Of a stretch of 64,000 bases of DNA, positions 17,907-26,945 are shown one piece after another. The DNA is from Methylocystis sp. Sn-Cys (GTDB lineage: Bacteria > Pseudomonadota > Alphaproteobacteria > Rhizobiales > Beijerinckiaceae). Numbering within the stretch: position 1 is the first letter of the stretch; each line of letters opens with the position of its first letter. Location of the stretch: positions 1 through 64,000 of the forward strand of contig NZ_JAERVJ010000001.1 in NCBI RefSeq assembly GCF_016745395.1, given 5' to 3'. The notes under the pieces were generated by a model that searched no databases, was not told the origin of the DNA, and worked only from the letters and a program-made list of their open reading frames with translations. A program made the translations under genes and the position numbers.

Positions 17907-18306
17907 GAAATTCGATGTTGTTCCCGGAGGCAAAAGCGACGGCGGCGGCCCGGAGGATCCCATGCTCGAAGCGCGTGTTGGAAAGCTCGAGGAGAAGGTC
18001 GATCGCATAGAGGCAATTCTCCTGCGCCTTGAGTCAAAGATAACGGAAACATTGCTGACGGGCGCCAAACAGGCGGATTTGACCAAACTCCAGCTTCAAG
18101 TTACCGAAATCGCGTTGACGGGCGCGAAGCAAACGGACTTGCATAAAGCTCAAACGGACCTCGCCGAGGTTAAGGGCAGAATTTCTGGCGTCGAAGCGCG
18201 TTTTTCTTCTCTCCCGACAACCTGGACAATGCTCGGCATCGTCTTCACGACCTGGGCGCTGGGCTCAGGCATCCTCATCTTCGCAATGAACTACCTCAAG
18301 AAGTGA
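17896..18306 (+). CDS. Tail-anchored coiled-coil membrane protein between gap and pgk
   Basis: A 136-residue protein: a polar Gly-rich N-terminus, a coiled coil (about 24-105) and a single membrane segment near the C-terminus (about 110-132, [18 protein letters not shown]). The coil holds a 20-residue duplication: TGAKQADL (55-62) and TGAKQTDL (75-82). The ATG at 17896 is chosen because GGAAGG precedes it at the right distance; it overlaps the zinc-ribbon gene and stops four bases before pgk. The architecture suggests a tether or scaffold facing the cytosol, which is inference only. Confidence 0.68.
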   Translation: MASRKFDVVPGGKSDGGGPEDPMLEARVGKLEEKVDRIEAILLRLESKITETLLTGAKQADLTKLQLQVTEIALTGAKQTDLHKAQTDLAEVKGRISGVEARFSSLPTTWTMLGIVFTTWALGSGILIFAMNYLKK

Positions 18307-18310
18307 GCAA

Positions 18311-19501
18311 ATGACCTTCAAAACCCTCGACGACTTCGACGTCAAAGGCAAACGCGTTCTGCTGCGCGTCGATCTCAACGTGCCGATGGAGGAGGGACGC
18401 GTCACCGATGCGACCCGCATCGAGCGCATTCTGCCGACGATCAACGAGATCGCCAGCAAAGGCGGCAAGGTCATCCTGCTCTCGCATTTCGGACGCCCGA
18501 AGGGCCAGCGCGTCGACGAAGACTCGCTGCGCCAAGTGCTCCCGACCCTCGAACATTATCTCAAGCGCCAGATTCCCTTTGCCGACGATTGCATTGGCGC
18601 AGCGGCCGAGACGGTCGTTTCGGCGATGAAGGACGGGGACGTCGTCCTTCTCGAAAACACCCGCTTTCACAAAGGCGAGGAGAAGAACGATCCCGCTTTC
18701 GTCGCGGAAGTCGCAAAGCTCGGCGACCTATTCGTCAATGACGCCTTCTCCGCGGCGCATCGCGCCCACGCCACCACGGAAGGCCTCGCCCGTAAGCTCC
18801 CGGCCATCGCCGGCCGCACCATGCAGGCGGAACTCGAAGCGCTCGAATCCGCGCTTGCCAATCCGGCGCGGCCGGTGATGGCGATCGTCGGCGGCGCCAA
18901 GGTTTCCACCAAGCTCGAATTGCTCGGCAATCTCGTCGACAAGGTCGAGTACCTCGTCATCGGCGGCGGCATGGCGAACACCTTCCTCGCCGCGCAGGGC
19001 AAGGCGGTCGGCAAGTCTCTGTGCGAGCACGAACTCGCCGACACGGCGCGCGCAATTCTCGAAAAGGCGAAAGCCGCCAATTGCACGATCGTTCTGCCGG
19101 TCGACGCCACAGTGGCGCAGAAATTCGAGGCTCATGCGCCGTCGCATATCGTTTCCGTCGACCATGTCGGCGCGGATGACATGATCCTCGACGTCGGCCC
19201 GAAATCGGTCGCTCAGGTCGAATCCCTTCTCGCGCAATGCAAGACGCTCGTCTGGAACGGCCCCTTCGGCGCCTTCGAGCTGCCGCCCTTCGAGGAAGGC
19301 ACCAACGCCGTCGCGCAAACGGCGGCGCGCCTGACGGTGGAAGGGAAGCTCCTGTCGGTCGCCGGCGGCGGCGACACGGTCGCGGCGCTCAATCAGGCGC
19401 ACGCCGCCCAGGAGTTCTCTTATGTCTCGACGGCGGGCGGCGCCTTCCTCGAATGGCTCGAAGGCAAGACCCTCCCCGGCGTCGCCGCACTAAAGGCTTG
19501 A
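18311..19501 (+). CDS. pgk: Phosphoglycerate kinase
   Basis: Cytosolic kinase of 396 residues that transfers phosphate between 1,3-bisphosphoglycerate and ADP. It has the substrate-binding RVDLNVPM near the N-terminus, [16 protein letters not shown] at the hinge, NGPFGAFE and the C-terminal GGGDTVAAL nucleotide motif. It starts five bases after the upstream membrane-protein gene, indicating one gap-pgk transcript. Length is standard. Confidence 0.98.
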   Translation: MTFKTLDDFDVKGKRVLLRVDLNVPMEEGRVTDATRIERILPTINEIASKGGKVILLSHFGRPKGQRVDEDSLRQVLPTLEHYLKRQIPFADDCIGAAAETVVSAMKDGDVVLLENTRFHKGEEKNDPAFVAEVAKLGDLFVNDAFSAAHRAHATTEGLARKLPAIAGRTMQAELEALESALANPARPVMAIVGGAKVSTKLELLGNLVDKVEYLVIGGGMANTFLAAQGKAVGKSLCEHELADTARAILEKAKAANCTIVLPVDATVAQKFEAHAPSHIVSVDHVGADDMILDVGPKSVAQVESLLAQCKTLVWNGPFGAFELPPFEEGTNAVAQTAARLTVEGKLLSVAGGGDTVAALNQAHAAQEFSYVSTAGGAFLEWLEGKTLPGVAALKA

Positions 19502-19526
19502 TTTAACGACACTATGATTGCTCTCT

Positions 19527-19550
19527 CTCGGCGCCGTTGACGGCGCCGAG
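19527..19550 (+). terminator. Hairpin after pgk
   Basis: A perfect 9-bp stem (CTCGGCGCC / GGCGCCGAG) with a six-base loop lies 26 bases after the pgk stop. No T-run follows, so it is at best a weak or factor-dependent terminator. Confidence 0.45.
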
Positions 19551-19603
19551 GGCGCTGCGCTACCAAATGCTGCAGTAAAATCTGCGTTAAAGGCGTCGTA
19601 AGA

Positions 19604-19936
19604 ATGCCGCGAGAGAGCATTGCCAAATTTGCGATCGGCCAGGTCGTGAAGCACCGCCGCTATCCATTCCGCGGCGTCATCTATGATGTCGACCCGGTGT
19701 TCGCCAACACCGAGGAATGGTGGCTGTCGATCCCAGAGGATTTGCGTCCGAGCAAGGACCAGCCCTTCTACCATCTCTTCGCGGAAAACGCGGAAACCGA
19801 ATATGTCGCCTATGTGTCGGAGCAGAATCTCATGCCCGACACTTCCGGCGAGCCCGTCCGCCATCCGCAGGTCGACGAGACGTTTGCGCGCGATGAAGAC
19901 GGCGTCTATCGCATCCGCGAGGCCAAGCGGCACTAA
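19604..19936 (+). CDS. hspQ: Heat shock protein HspQ
   Basis: A 110-residue HspQ/YccV-family protein. In enterobacteria HspQ binds hemimethylated DNA and acts as a specificity factor for Lon protease. The family pattern is clear: FAIGQVVKHRRYPFRGVIYDVDP near the N-terminus, then EEWW, QPFYHLFAE and EYVAYVSEQNL. It is monocistronic, and a family A palindrome starts 10 bases after its stop. Confidence 0.92.
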   Translation: MPRESIAKFAIGQVVKHRRYPFRGVIYDVDPVFANTEEWWLSIPEDLRPSKDQPFYHLFAENAETEYVAYVSEQNLMPDTSGEPVRHPQVDETFARDEDGVYRIREAKRH

Positions 19937-19945
19937 TTCCCGCTC

Positions 19946-20031
19946 CCGTCATTGCGAGCGTAGCGAAGCAATCCAGGGCCAACCGTAGCCGCTCTGGGTC
20001 GCTTCGTCGCTTTCGCTCCTCGCGATGACGG
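19946..20031. repeat. Palindromic repeat, family A copy 2
   Basis: It reads CGTCATTGCGAGCGTAGCG at the left and GCTCCTCGCGATGACGG at the right. An ATG inside its right arm opens a false N-terminal extension of the following transporter gene. Confidence 0.9.
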
Positions 20032-20096
20032 CTCCGATGGAGCCGGTTATGATGGGAGCCGCAAGCAGAGCGGCGCGCTCTCCTCGGGAGGCCAGG

Positions 20097-21305
20097 ATGG
20101 AGCAGGAACGTCTGGCGCGGATCAAATCCGGCGTTGTGGAGGAGGGAAAGCAACTCCTCGCCATCTTTCTTTATCTCTGGGTGCTGCTGACCCTGTTCAC
20201 TTTGCACAAGGCTTTCATTTTCAACGAGGATTTCCTGACCTATCAGCAGGGTCTGGCGCTCGTGAACGCGCTGGCGCTCGCCAAGATCATCCTCATCGGC
20301 CAAAAGCTGCATCTCGGCGAGGCGGGAAAAGACTCGCCCGTCGCCGCGCCCGCGCTCCTCAAATCCCTGCTCTTCGGCGTCCTGCTCGTCGCCTTCCACG
20401 TCGTCGAGGAAACGGCGATCGGCGTCTTCTTCCATGACAAAACGGTCGCCGATGCCGTTCCCAAGCTGGGCGACGGCTCGCTGCAGGCGATCCTGATGGC
20501 GGCGATCATTGCGAGCGTCGGGCTCATTCCCTTCTTCGCCTTCGTGGAGCTCGAACGCGTGCTGGGCACAGAGGAGCTGCGCACGATCCTCTTTGGGCGT
20601 CGCGCGAAAGCCGCGTCGGGCGAACATGTCGAGCGGCATTTTCTCAACTCCGAGACGGTGCGCGACGTGGTTATCGGCATGGCGGACGGCTTGACTGTCC
20701 CCTTTGCGCTCGCGGCGGGCATTACGGCGGCGATCGCCTCAACCCGCGTCGTGGTGACGGCGGGCCTCGCCGAGATTGTCGCAGGCGCGACCGCCATGGG
20801 ACTGGGCGGCTATCTCGCGGCGCGCAGCGATCAGGAGCATTTCCACTCCGAAGAGAAGCGTGAATATGCCGAGGTCGAAAAGCTCCCCGAGCAGGAGAAA
20901 AAGGAGCTGCGCGAAATTTTCGGCGAATATGGGCTCGGCAAGCCCGAGGTCGACACTGTCGTGGCGGCGCTTTCGGCGGACAAGAAACGCTGGGTCGATT
21001 TCATGATGCGTTTCGAGCTCGGCCTCGAAAAGCCCGACCCCAAGCGCGCGCCGGTGAGCGCCGCAACCATCGCCACGGCCTATTTCGTGGGCGGGCTGAT
21101 CCCGCTCGCGCCTTACATGATCGAGAGCGACATCAAAAAAGCGCTCATTTACTCGGCGGGGTTCACCGGCCTTGCTCTGCTCGTCTTCGGCGGAGTGAAG
21201 GGCAAGCTCACGGGCGTCGATCCGTTCAAATCGGGCTTTCAGACCTTCCTCGTGGGCGGGCTTGCGGCGGGCGCCGCTTATTATCTCGCCTCGTTTTTCG
21301 GCTGA
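20097..21305 (+). CDS. Two-part membrane protein: four-TM domain plus VIT1/CCC1-like transporter
   Basis: A 402-residue membrane protein. The C-terminal half (about 180-402) is a VIT1/CCC1-type iron or manganese transporter: VIGMADGLTVPFALAAG with the conserved DGLT, then GATAMGLGGYLAARS, a cytosolic acidic metal-binding helix pair (HFHSEEKREYAEVEKLPEQE, 248-267) and three more membrane segments. The N-terminal half (about 15-168) has four membrane helices, with HVVEETAIG between helices, and is not part of the usual VIT1 fold. The start is the ATG at 20097, with GGGAGG five bases upstream; the in-frame ATG at 20025 lies in a palindromic repeat. In this family the transporter exports or sequesters Fe2+/Mn2+; direction here is unknown. 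Confidence 0.8.
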   Translation: MEQERLARIKSGVVEEGKQLLAIFLYLWVLLTLFTLHKAFIFNEDFLTYQQGLALVNALALAKIILIGQKLHLGEAGKDSPVAAPALLKSLLFGVLLVAFHVVEETAIGVFFHDKTVADAVPKLGDGSLQAILMAAIIASVGLIPFFAFVELERVLGTEELRTILFGRRAKAASGEHVERHFLNSETVRDVVIGMADGLTVPFALAAGITAAIASTRVVVTAGLAEIVAGATAMGLGGYLAARSDQEHFHSEEKREYAEVEKLPEQEKKELREIFGEYGLGKPEVDTVVAALSADKKRWVDFMMRFELGLEKPDPKRAPVSAATIATAYFVGGLIPLAPYMIESDIKKALIYSAGFTGLALLVFGGVKGKLTGVDPFKSGFQTFLVGGLAAGAAYYLASFFG

Positions 21306-21391
21306 GAGACGGGAGGCCGGTTGCATGGCGCTTGCATCGGCGAGGCTGTATTGCAAAGCGCGCGCGACCATATGAGAAGCCTGGAGGCGGC

Positions 21392-22633
21392 ATGCAGACC
21401 ACGGATGTCATCGTTCTCGGCGCGGGCATGGTCGGCGTATCGGCGGCGTTGAGCCTACAGGCGCGCGGGCGCGCGGTGGTCATGATCGACCGGCGCGGGG
21501 CGGGGCTCGAGACGAGTTTCGGCAACGCCGGCCTCATCGAGCGCTCCTCGATCTTTCCTTATGTCTTCCCGCGCGACCCGGCGCGGCTCGTCAAATATGC
21601 GCTGAACCTTCTGCCCGAGGCGCATTATCATTTGACGGCGCTGCCCGGCGTCGGCCCCTGGCTCCTGCGCTATTGGCGCGAGAGCGCGCCCGAGCGCGTC
21701 GCAAAAAGCATCGTCGCGCGCCGCCCGCTGATCGAACACAGTCTCAGCGAACATGAAGCGCTCGTCGCCCAGGCGGGCGCGGATGCGCTGCTGCGCCATA
21801 CGGGCTGGATCAAGCTCTTTCGTAGCGAAACAACCTTCAGGGCCGGGATCGCGGACGCCGAGAGATTGGCGAAATATGATCTCCATATCGACATTCTGGA
21901 TTCGGCGGATGTCGCCGCGCGCGAACCGCATCTCGCGCCTGTCGCGGGCGCGGTGCATTATCTCGACACAGCCTCGGTGAGCGACCCTGGTGCCCTGGCG
22001 AAGGCCTACGCCGATCTCTTCCTCGCGCGCGGCGGGCGTTTCATTCACGGCGACGCCTCGAGCCTGACGCAGGAGGCGGATGGGCGTTGGAGCGTCGCGG
22101 GGCCGGAGGGGCGCATTCTCGCGCGCGACGCCGTCGTGGCGCTCGGCCCCTGGTCTGACCAGATTTTCAAGCCGCTCGGCTATGTCATGCCTTTCGGCTT
22201 CAAGCGCGGCTATCACATGCATTATGCGCCGGGAGAAGGCGCCAAGCTCAATCATCCCGTGCTCGACGCCGACAATGGTTATCTCCTTGCGCCCATGGCC
22301 AAGGGCGTCCGGCTCACGAGCGGCGCCGAATTCGCGCCTCGTGACGCGCCGCCGACTCCCGTGCAGATCGAACTATGCGAGCCGATCGCGCGGCGCCTTT
22401 TCCCACTCGGGAAAGCGCTCGATCCGGCGCCATGGAAAGGCGCGCGGCCCTGCCTGCCCGATATGCTCCCGGTCCTCGGCCCCGCCCCGCGCCACAAGGG
22501 GCTGTGGTTCGACTTCGGCCACGCCCATCACGGGCTGACCCTCGGGCCGGTCAGCGGGCGGTTGCTTGCCGAAATGATGACAGGCGAGACGCCTTTTACG
22601 GACCCATCGCCCTATCGCGCGGATCGGTTTTAG
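21392..22633 (+). CDS. FAD-dependent amino-acid oxidoreductase (DadA-like)
   Basis: A 413-residue flavoprotein of the DAO superfamily: N-terminal VIVLGAGMVGVSAALSLQARG, the ETSFGNAGLIE segment found in DadA-type D-amino-acid dehydrogenases, and the C-terminal PCLPDMLPVLGPAP...FGHAHHGLTLGP. It probably oxidises a D-amino acid or related amine and passes electrons to the respiratory chain. The ATG at 21392 has GGAGG four bases before it and is preferred over 21332. It is monocistronic. The exact substrate is not determined. Confidence 0.88.
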   Translation: MQTTDVIVLGAGMVGVSAALSLQARGRAVVMIDRRGAGLETSFGNAGLIERSSIFPYVFPRDPARLVKYALNLLPEAHYHLTALPGVGPWLLRYWRESAPERVAKSIVARRPLIEHSLSEHEALVAQAGADALLRHTGWIKLFRSETTFRAGIADAERLAKYDLHIDILDSADVAAREPHLAPVAGAVHYLDTASVSDPGALAKAYADLFLARGGRFIHGDASSLTQEADGRWSVAGPEGRILARDAVVALGPWSDQIFKPLGYVMPFGFKRGYHMHYAPGEGAKLNHPVLDADNGYLLAPMAKGVRLTSGAEFAPRDAPPTPVQIELCEPIARRLFPLGKALDPAPWKGARPCLPDMLPVLGPAPRHKGLWFDFGHAHHGLTLGPVSGRLLAEMMTGETPFTDPSPYRADRF

Positions 22634-22652
22634 GCCGCGCACTTGCCCAGCC

Positions 22653-22740
22653 CCCGTCATTGCGAGCGAAGCGAAGCAATCCAGGGCCGTGATGTGGCTC
22701 TGGATTGCTTCGTCGGCTTCGCCTCCTCGCAATGACGGGC
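22653..22740. repeat. Palindromic repeat, family A copy 3
   Basis: A complete copy between two co-directional genes, with arms CGTCATTGCGAGCGAAGCGAAG and its mirror CTTCGCCTCCTCGCAATGACG. Confidence 0.9.
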
Positions 22741-22826
22741 TCCAACCGCAGGCTTCACATTAGCGTCATGATCTGGAATTTTCGGGCCAACCCCGAATCG
22801 CGCCGCCGGGCGCCTATGGATCAGAT

Positions 22827-23945
22827 ATGCGCGCGCCTGCCACGAGACTTGCCTATATCGATGGTTGGCGCGTGCTCGCGATCATGCTCGTCTTTCTCGA
22901 TCATCTCGGCGCGAACCGCGAGATCGGCGCCTTTTACGAGGCGAGCCCGATCGGCTTCATCTCCCAATATGGCGAGACCGGCGTCTTCATCTTCTTTTTC
23001 ATCAGCGGCTATGTCGTCAGCCGCGCCTGCCTCGCCGAAGTAGACCGCTCGGGGGGATTTTCGGCTCTAGCCTTCTATGCGCGCCGCTTCTTCCGCATCG
23101 TCCCGCCGCTGATGCTCTATCTGGCCTTCTGCCTCGCTTTGGGCGCAGCCGGCTTCATAGACTTCTCTCCAGAAAACTTCCTGAGCGCCGCGCTTTATCT
23201 GTGCAACACCACGGCGCCGGACGTTTCCTGCAACTGGTATGTCGGCCATACGTGGACCCTCGCCTTCGAGGAGCAGTTCTACTGGCTCTTTCCGGTCGCG
23301 TTCGCCTATCTCGAGTTGGGCAAGGCGCCCCGGCCGATCGCCGCCGCCGCCCTGCTCTTTGCGGCCGCTCCTTTCGCCTTCACCGTCTGGTGGATCGGCA
23401 AGACGGGCTTCGTCATCGCCTATGCGCTCTTCTTCGCGGGCTACGCCGCGGCGAAGCACGGCGAGCGCGTTATCGCGGCGTCGCAAGGCTGTCGCGTCCC
23501 GGCGCTGATCGCGGCGATGGTGATCGTCTTCCTGCCGCGCGGCGTCGTCGCCTCCTTCGGGCAAGACGAAGCCGCGCGTGCGGAACTCATCGCCTATTAC
23601 CGGCTGCTCTATATTGCCGCCATCCCGGCCATGGTTCTGCTCTCGGGCGCGACAGGCCCGTTCCGCAGCATGCTCTCCAACCGGGCGTTGTCCTATGTCG
23701 GCCGGGCGAGCTATTCGATCTATCTCTGGCAACAGCTCTGCAATGGCCCGGTCTTCAACGACTTAGAGGCGATTGCCGAACTCGCTTTGACGGCGGCGAT
23801 GGTCGGATGTTGCCTGCTTCTCTTCCCACTGGAATTGAAGCTTGCCGGCTACGGCCATGCGCTCTCGAAGCGGCTTCAGGCCCGGCGGGGCGCCGTCGTC
23901 TCGGCGAGCGCTATCCCGCCGGCGGCGGCAGCCGTTCTGGAATGA
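22827..23945 (+). CDS. Acyltransferase family 3 membrane protein
   Basis: A 372-residue integral membrane acyltransferase with about ten membrane segments. The N-terminal LAYIDGWRVLAIMLVFLDHLG carries the catalytic-type His of the family, and HTWTLAFEEQFYWLFP is the second family signature. Such enzymes O-acylate surface polysaccharides, peptidoglycan or lipids (OafA/NodX group). No glycan locus flanks it, so the acceptor is unknown. It is convergent with the FecR/barrel gene, nine bases away, with no space for a terminator. Confidence 0.88.
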   Translation: MRAPATRLAYIDGWRVLAIMLVFLDHLGANREIGAFYEASPIGFISQYGETGVFIFFFISGYVVSRACLAEVDRSGGFSALAFYARRFFRIVPPLMLYLAFCLALGAAGFIDFSPENFLSAALYLCNTTAPDVSCNWYVGHTWTLAFEEQFYWLFPVAFAYLELGKAPRPIAAAALLFAAAPFAFTVWWIGKTGFVIAYALFFAGYAAAKHGERVIAASQGCRVPALIAAMVIVFLPRGVVASFGQDEAARAELIAYYRLLYIAAIPAMVLLSGATGPFRSMLSNRALSYVGRASYSIYLWQQLCNGPVFNDLEAIAELALTAAMVGCCLLLFPLELKLAGYGHALSKRLQARRGAVVSASAIPPAAAAVLE

Positions 23946-23954
23946 GATCGCGCG

Positions 23955-25253
23955 TTACCGGATAAGGCGCGCCAGATCGCCCGGCGAGAAGCCGAAATTC
24001 ACGCCGAAACGAATGCCGTGCATGCCGCTGTGATCGCCCACAGGAAAGGCCCCCGGCGCCGCGCTGGAGGTATAGGCCGGATAATGGTGCTGGAGTTTGA
24101 TGTAGAGATATTCGGCGTTGACGGAGATGTTCTGCGTCAGCGCGTAGCTCACGCCGCCGCCCACCGACCAGCCCGGCAGGAAGGCGTGGTCGAGGCTCGC
24201 GCCGGTCGAATAGCCCGCGCCGACCACGTTGAAGCCGGCGTAGCTCTTGGGCGCGATAATATGGCCATAGGCGAGACCGCCCGTGCCGTAGACCAGGATG
24301 CGGTCGAAGGCGTAGCCGAATTTGAGGCGCGCCGTGCCGATATAGCCCGGCCGGGAGCCGGAGACGGAGCCCTCGCCGTTGGATGAGCCGCCGATCGACG
24401 AACGAAACTGCGCGTCGGTCTCGAAGCCCACGACGATATTGGCCCAGATCGGCAGTATATAACCGATCTTTAGGCCGCCGGCGAAGGCCGCGCCGTTGAG
24501 CGGCACCGGATCAGCGAAATAGCTGTTGCCGACGACCGAGCCGGCGGTGAAGCCGATCGTGGGACCGCCCCAGTTGAAGCTGGGGGCCTCCCCGCCTGGC
24601 GGGGGCGGCGGCGCGGGTTCGCCCGGCGGCGGGTTGGAGCCATGGTCCGAGGGCGGCGGGGCGCCCTTGCAGGTGTTGTCGAAGCTCCAATCCTTCTTGC
24701 CGACCTTTTTAGGCTCGGAGACGTGGTTGGGCGTGACCGTGACGGTGGTGCAGGGCTTATCCAGCACGCGGCACTGAGCGCCCGACGCGTCGCAGACCTC
24801 GATCGCGCCGGCGTAGAGGACGGCGTCTGTCCGGCCTGAGCTCACCCGCACGCCGTAATTGGTGCCGCGCACGCCGATCGTCGCGGTGGGCGTTCGCACG
24901 TCATAGGGCTTGTGCTCGCCGGGGGCGGAGACGAAGCGAAAGGCGCCCTTGGCGGCGTTGAAAGTCGCGCCCGCGCCGCCCGCATAGACGAAACTGTCGA
25001 GCTTCACCCGCGACGAAGGGCCCATTTGCAGATCGGTGCGGTCCGAGAAGACGAACTTGCCGCGGCTTGCCGCGCCGGTGGTCAGCACCTCGTCGAAATA
25101 GACCTCGTCGCCCTTCGAAAGGCGCATGCTGCGCCCGCTGGAGAGGCCCTGCACGTCCTTCTCGATGGCGGCGGCGGAGCCGATCGTGTCCTCGGCGACG
25201 GCTGGGAGCGTCAAAGCGCAGAGAGCGGTTGTCGTGATCGCAGTTCTGCGCAT
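23955..25253 (-). CDS. FecR domain - Pro-rich linker - outer-membrane beta-barrel chimera
   Basis: A 432-residue exported protein. A signal peptide (1-20, cleavage near AVA-ED) is followed by a FecR-type domain (about 30-170), with SKGDEVYFDEVLTTG, GKFVFSDRTDLQMGPSSRVKLD and TPTATIGVRGTNYGV. Then comes a linker of mostly Pro/Gly (about 200-235) and an OmpA/Omp25-like eight-stranded barrel (about 238-432), with GYIGTARLKFGYAFDR, VYGTGGLAYG, WSVGGGVSYAL and AEYLYIKL, ending RFGVNFGF. Classical FecR is a single-pass anti-sigma regulator; here there is no inner-membrane segment and no sigma factor next door. The domain may instead be a periplasmic or surface sensor or binding module. The ATG at 25253 gives the signal peptide; a longer frame to 25343 is rejected. 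Confidence 0.85.
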   Translation of the reverse strand: MRRTAITTTALCALTLPAVAEDTIGSAAAIEKDVQGLSSGRSMRLSKGDEVYFDEVLTTGAASRGKFVFSDRTDLQMGPSSRVKLDSFVYAGGAGATFNAAKGAFRFVSAPGEHKPYDVRTPTATIGVRGTNYGVRVSSGRTDAVLYAGAIEVCDASGAQCRVLDKPCTTVTVTPNHVSEPKKVGKKDWSFDNTCKGAPPPSDHGSNPPPGEPAPPPPPGGEAPSFNWGGPTIGFTAGSVVGNSYFADPVPLNGAAFAGGLKIGYILPIWANIVVGFETDAQFRSSIGGSSNGEGSVSGSRPGYIGTARLKFGYAFDRILVYGTGGLAYGHIIAPKSYAGFNVVGAGYSTGASLDHAFLPGWSVGGGVSYALTQNISVNAEYLYIKLQHHYPAYTSSAAPGAFPVGDHSGMHGIRFGVNFGFSPGDLARLIR

Positions 25254-25420
25254 GAAGATCCCCCGGAAATGCCAGAATTCAAAAAAACGGCAGCGACTGC
25301 CTTTAGTTATAAAAGCTATCTCAATACCGGAGCGGGGGCGCAACCGGCCCGGATTAACCCGGGAGCTAATTTCTAGTTAAGTGGCTTTTTCGTCACATTG
25401 CCGCCGCAACGGGGGCGGCG

Positions 25421-26029
25421 TCAGAATCGAAGCCTGTCGGAGATTTGTCCTTCCTCGAAATACTGGTCGAATTCGGCGACGAAGCCGCCGTCGAAGATGC
25501 GCCCGACCACGGCGGTCTTCACCCCGAGCGACACCCGGTCGCCAATTGAGGCGTGCGCCGAGGTCTCGACGCTGATTCCCGAGCAGGAGACGTCGTTGAT
25601 CCAGGCCGCATTTTCCTTGCCGCCTTGCAAGCAGATCGTCGTCCACGGCATCCTCGGGACGATACGCTTGTGCCGGCGCGCGTCCGGCAGACCGAAGGCG
25701 TCCCGATTGGCGAACCAAATGAGCTGCGCGGCAAGCTTGCGGCGCCGTGTGACGATCAGATCGAGTCCGATGGCGAAACCGCCGTCGCTCTGCCGTTCGA
25801 CACGTCCCTCGAATCGGCCAAGTTCGGCGCTATGAATGAAAATCTTATCCCCGTAACAAGGCTCGGCCAGCGCCGAGAGCGCCATCTCGCCGGTCGAGGC
25901 CTCGACGATGCGGCAGGAATGCTCCGACCCGTCGGGCAATCTGAGACAGGCGTCGAGATCGACGCGCACGGTCGGGCCGTGAAGCGGCGTGCGAGCAATG
26001 TCGATGTGAAATCCGGCCTGTAGCCCCAT
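25421..26029 (-). CDS. PilZ domain protein
   Basis: A 202-residue cytosolic protein with two PilZ-like halves. The second half carries the c-di-GMP signature: a basic RRHKRIVPR stretch followed by DVSCSGISVE (DxSxxG). It is a paralogue of the protein at 9087-9689, with the same two-half layout and a 'KLAAQLIWFANR' linker, but it retains the ligand motif. It probably links c-di-GMP level to motility, surface polysaccharide or cell cycle. ATG at 26029 is used; a GTG three codons upstream is an alternative. No neighbour indicates the output. Confidence 0.82.
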   Translation of the reverse strand: MGLQAGFHIDIARTPLHGPTVRVDLDACLRLPDGSEHSCRIVEASTGEMALSALAEPCYGDKIFIHSAELGRFEGRVERQSDGGFAIGLDLIVTRRRKLAAQLIWFANRDAFGLPDARRHKRIVPRMPWTTICLQGGKENAAWINDVSCSGISVETSAHASIGDRVSLGVKTAVVGRIFDGGFVAEFDQYFEEGQISDRLRF

Positions 26030-26213
26030 GCTGCCCACCGCGCCGACGCGTTTCCCGAAGTCAGCGTATCGGAAAATCCTTACATATGGTTAACAGATTA
26101 ACGGAAATTAATCCGTTCGCGAGCCTCCTACGGGCGAAGCGCCTTTGCGCCGCGGCCTGGGCTATGGCAGAAACGTCTCCACCTTCCGAAAAATGATGCT
26201 TTAGGGGACCACC

Positions 26214-26945
26214 ATGGCGGCGGACGTCACTTTTCCAGCGGCTGCGGCGGCTGGGCTTCTGTCCTTCCTCTCCCCTTGCGTCCTGCCGCTGGTGCCTCCT
26301 TATCTGACCTATCTGGCCGGCGTCAGCATGGAGGATCTGGAGATCGAGTCGCGCTCGCGCGCACGGCGCGACGTCCTCCTGTCGGCTGTTCTTTTTGTTC
26401 TCGGCTTCTCGACCGTTTTCGTCGCGCTCGGCGCGACGGCGAGCGCCTTCGGCGCGGTGATCCGCGCCAATCTCCAAATTCTCTCCTGGGTCGCGGGGGC
26501 AATCATCATCCTGATGGGCCTCCACTTCGTCGGCCTGCTCAAGGTGAGCCTGCTCTACCGCGAGAAGCGCGCGGAAATCACGAAGCCCATGGGACTCTTC
26601 GGCTCCTATGTGATGGGCCTCGCCTTCGCCTTCGGCTGGACCCCCTGCATCGGGCCGATTCTGGCGGCCATTCTCGCCGTTGCGGGAACGCAGGACACCG
26701 TCGCGCGCGGCGCCGCGCTGCTCGCCACCTATTCGCTCGGCCTCGGCCTGCCCTTCATCGTCGCTGGCTTCGCGCTCGGGCGATTCCTCGCCTTCGTCGC
26801 CCGCTTCCGCCGGCATTTCGGCAAGGTGGAGAAGATCGTCGGGGTGCTGCTGATCTTTACCGGCGTCGCCTTCCTCACCGGCGGCGTGCAGGAAATGTCC
26901 TTCTGGCTCCTCGAATTATTCCCGGGGCTCGCGACGCTGGGATGA
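26214..26945 (+). CDS. ccdA: Cytochrome c biogenesis protein CcdA
   Basis: A 243-residue inner-membrane protein with six membrane segments that carries electrons from cytosolic thioredoxin to periplasmic thiol proteins for cytochrome c maturation. The two redox cysteines are in LSPCVLPLVP (helix 1) and WTPCIGPIL (helix 4), as in the CcdA/DsbD family. Length fits the short CcdA type. The next gene starts within its stop codon (ATGA overlap), so the two are co-translated. Confidence 0.93.
   Translation: MAADVTFPAAAAAGLLSFLSPCVLPLVPPYLTYLAGVSMEDLEIESRSRARRDVLLSAVLFVLGFSTVFVALGATASAFGAVIRANLQILSWVAGAIIILMGLHFVGLLKVSLLYREKRAEITKPMGLFGSYVMGLAFAFGWTPCIGPILAAILAVAGTQDTVARGAALLATYSLGLGLPFIVAGFALGRFLAFVARFRRHFGKVEKIVGVLLIFTGVAFLTGGVQEMSFWLLELFPGLATLG

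Noticed and set aside
20025..20096. N-terminal extension of the VIT1-like protein from ATG 20025
   Set aside because: This ATG lies in a palindromic repeat; the ATG at 20097 has a perfect ribosome site.
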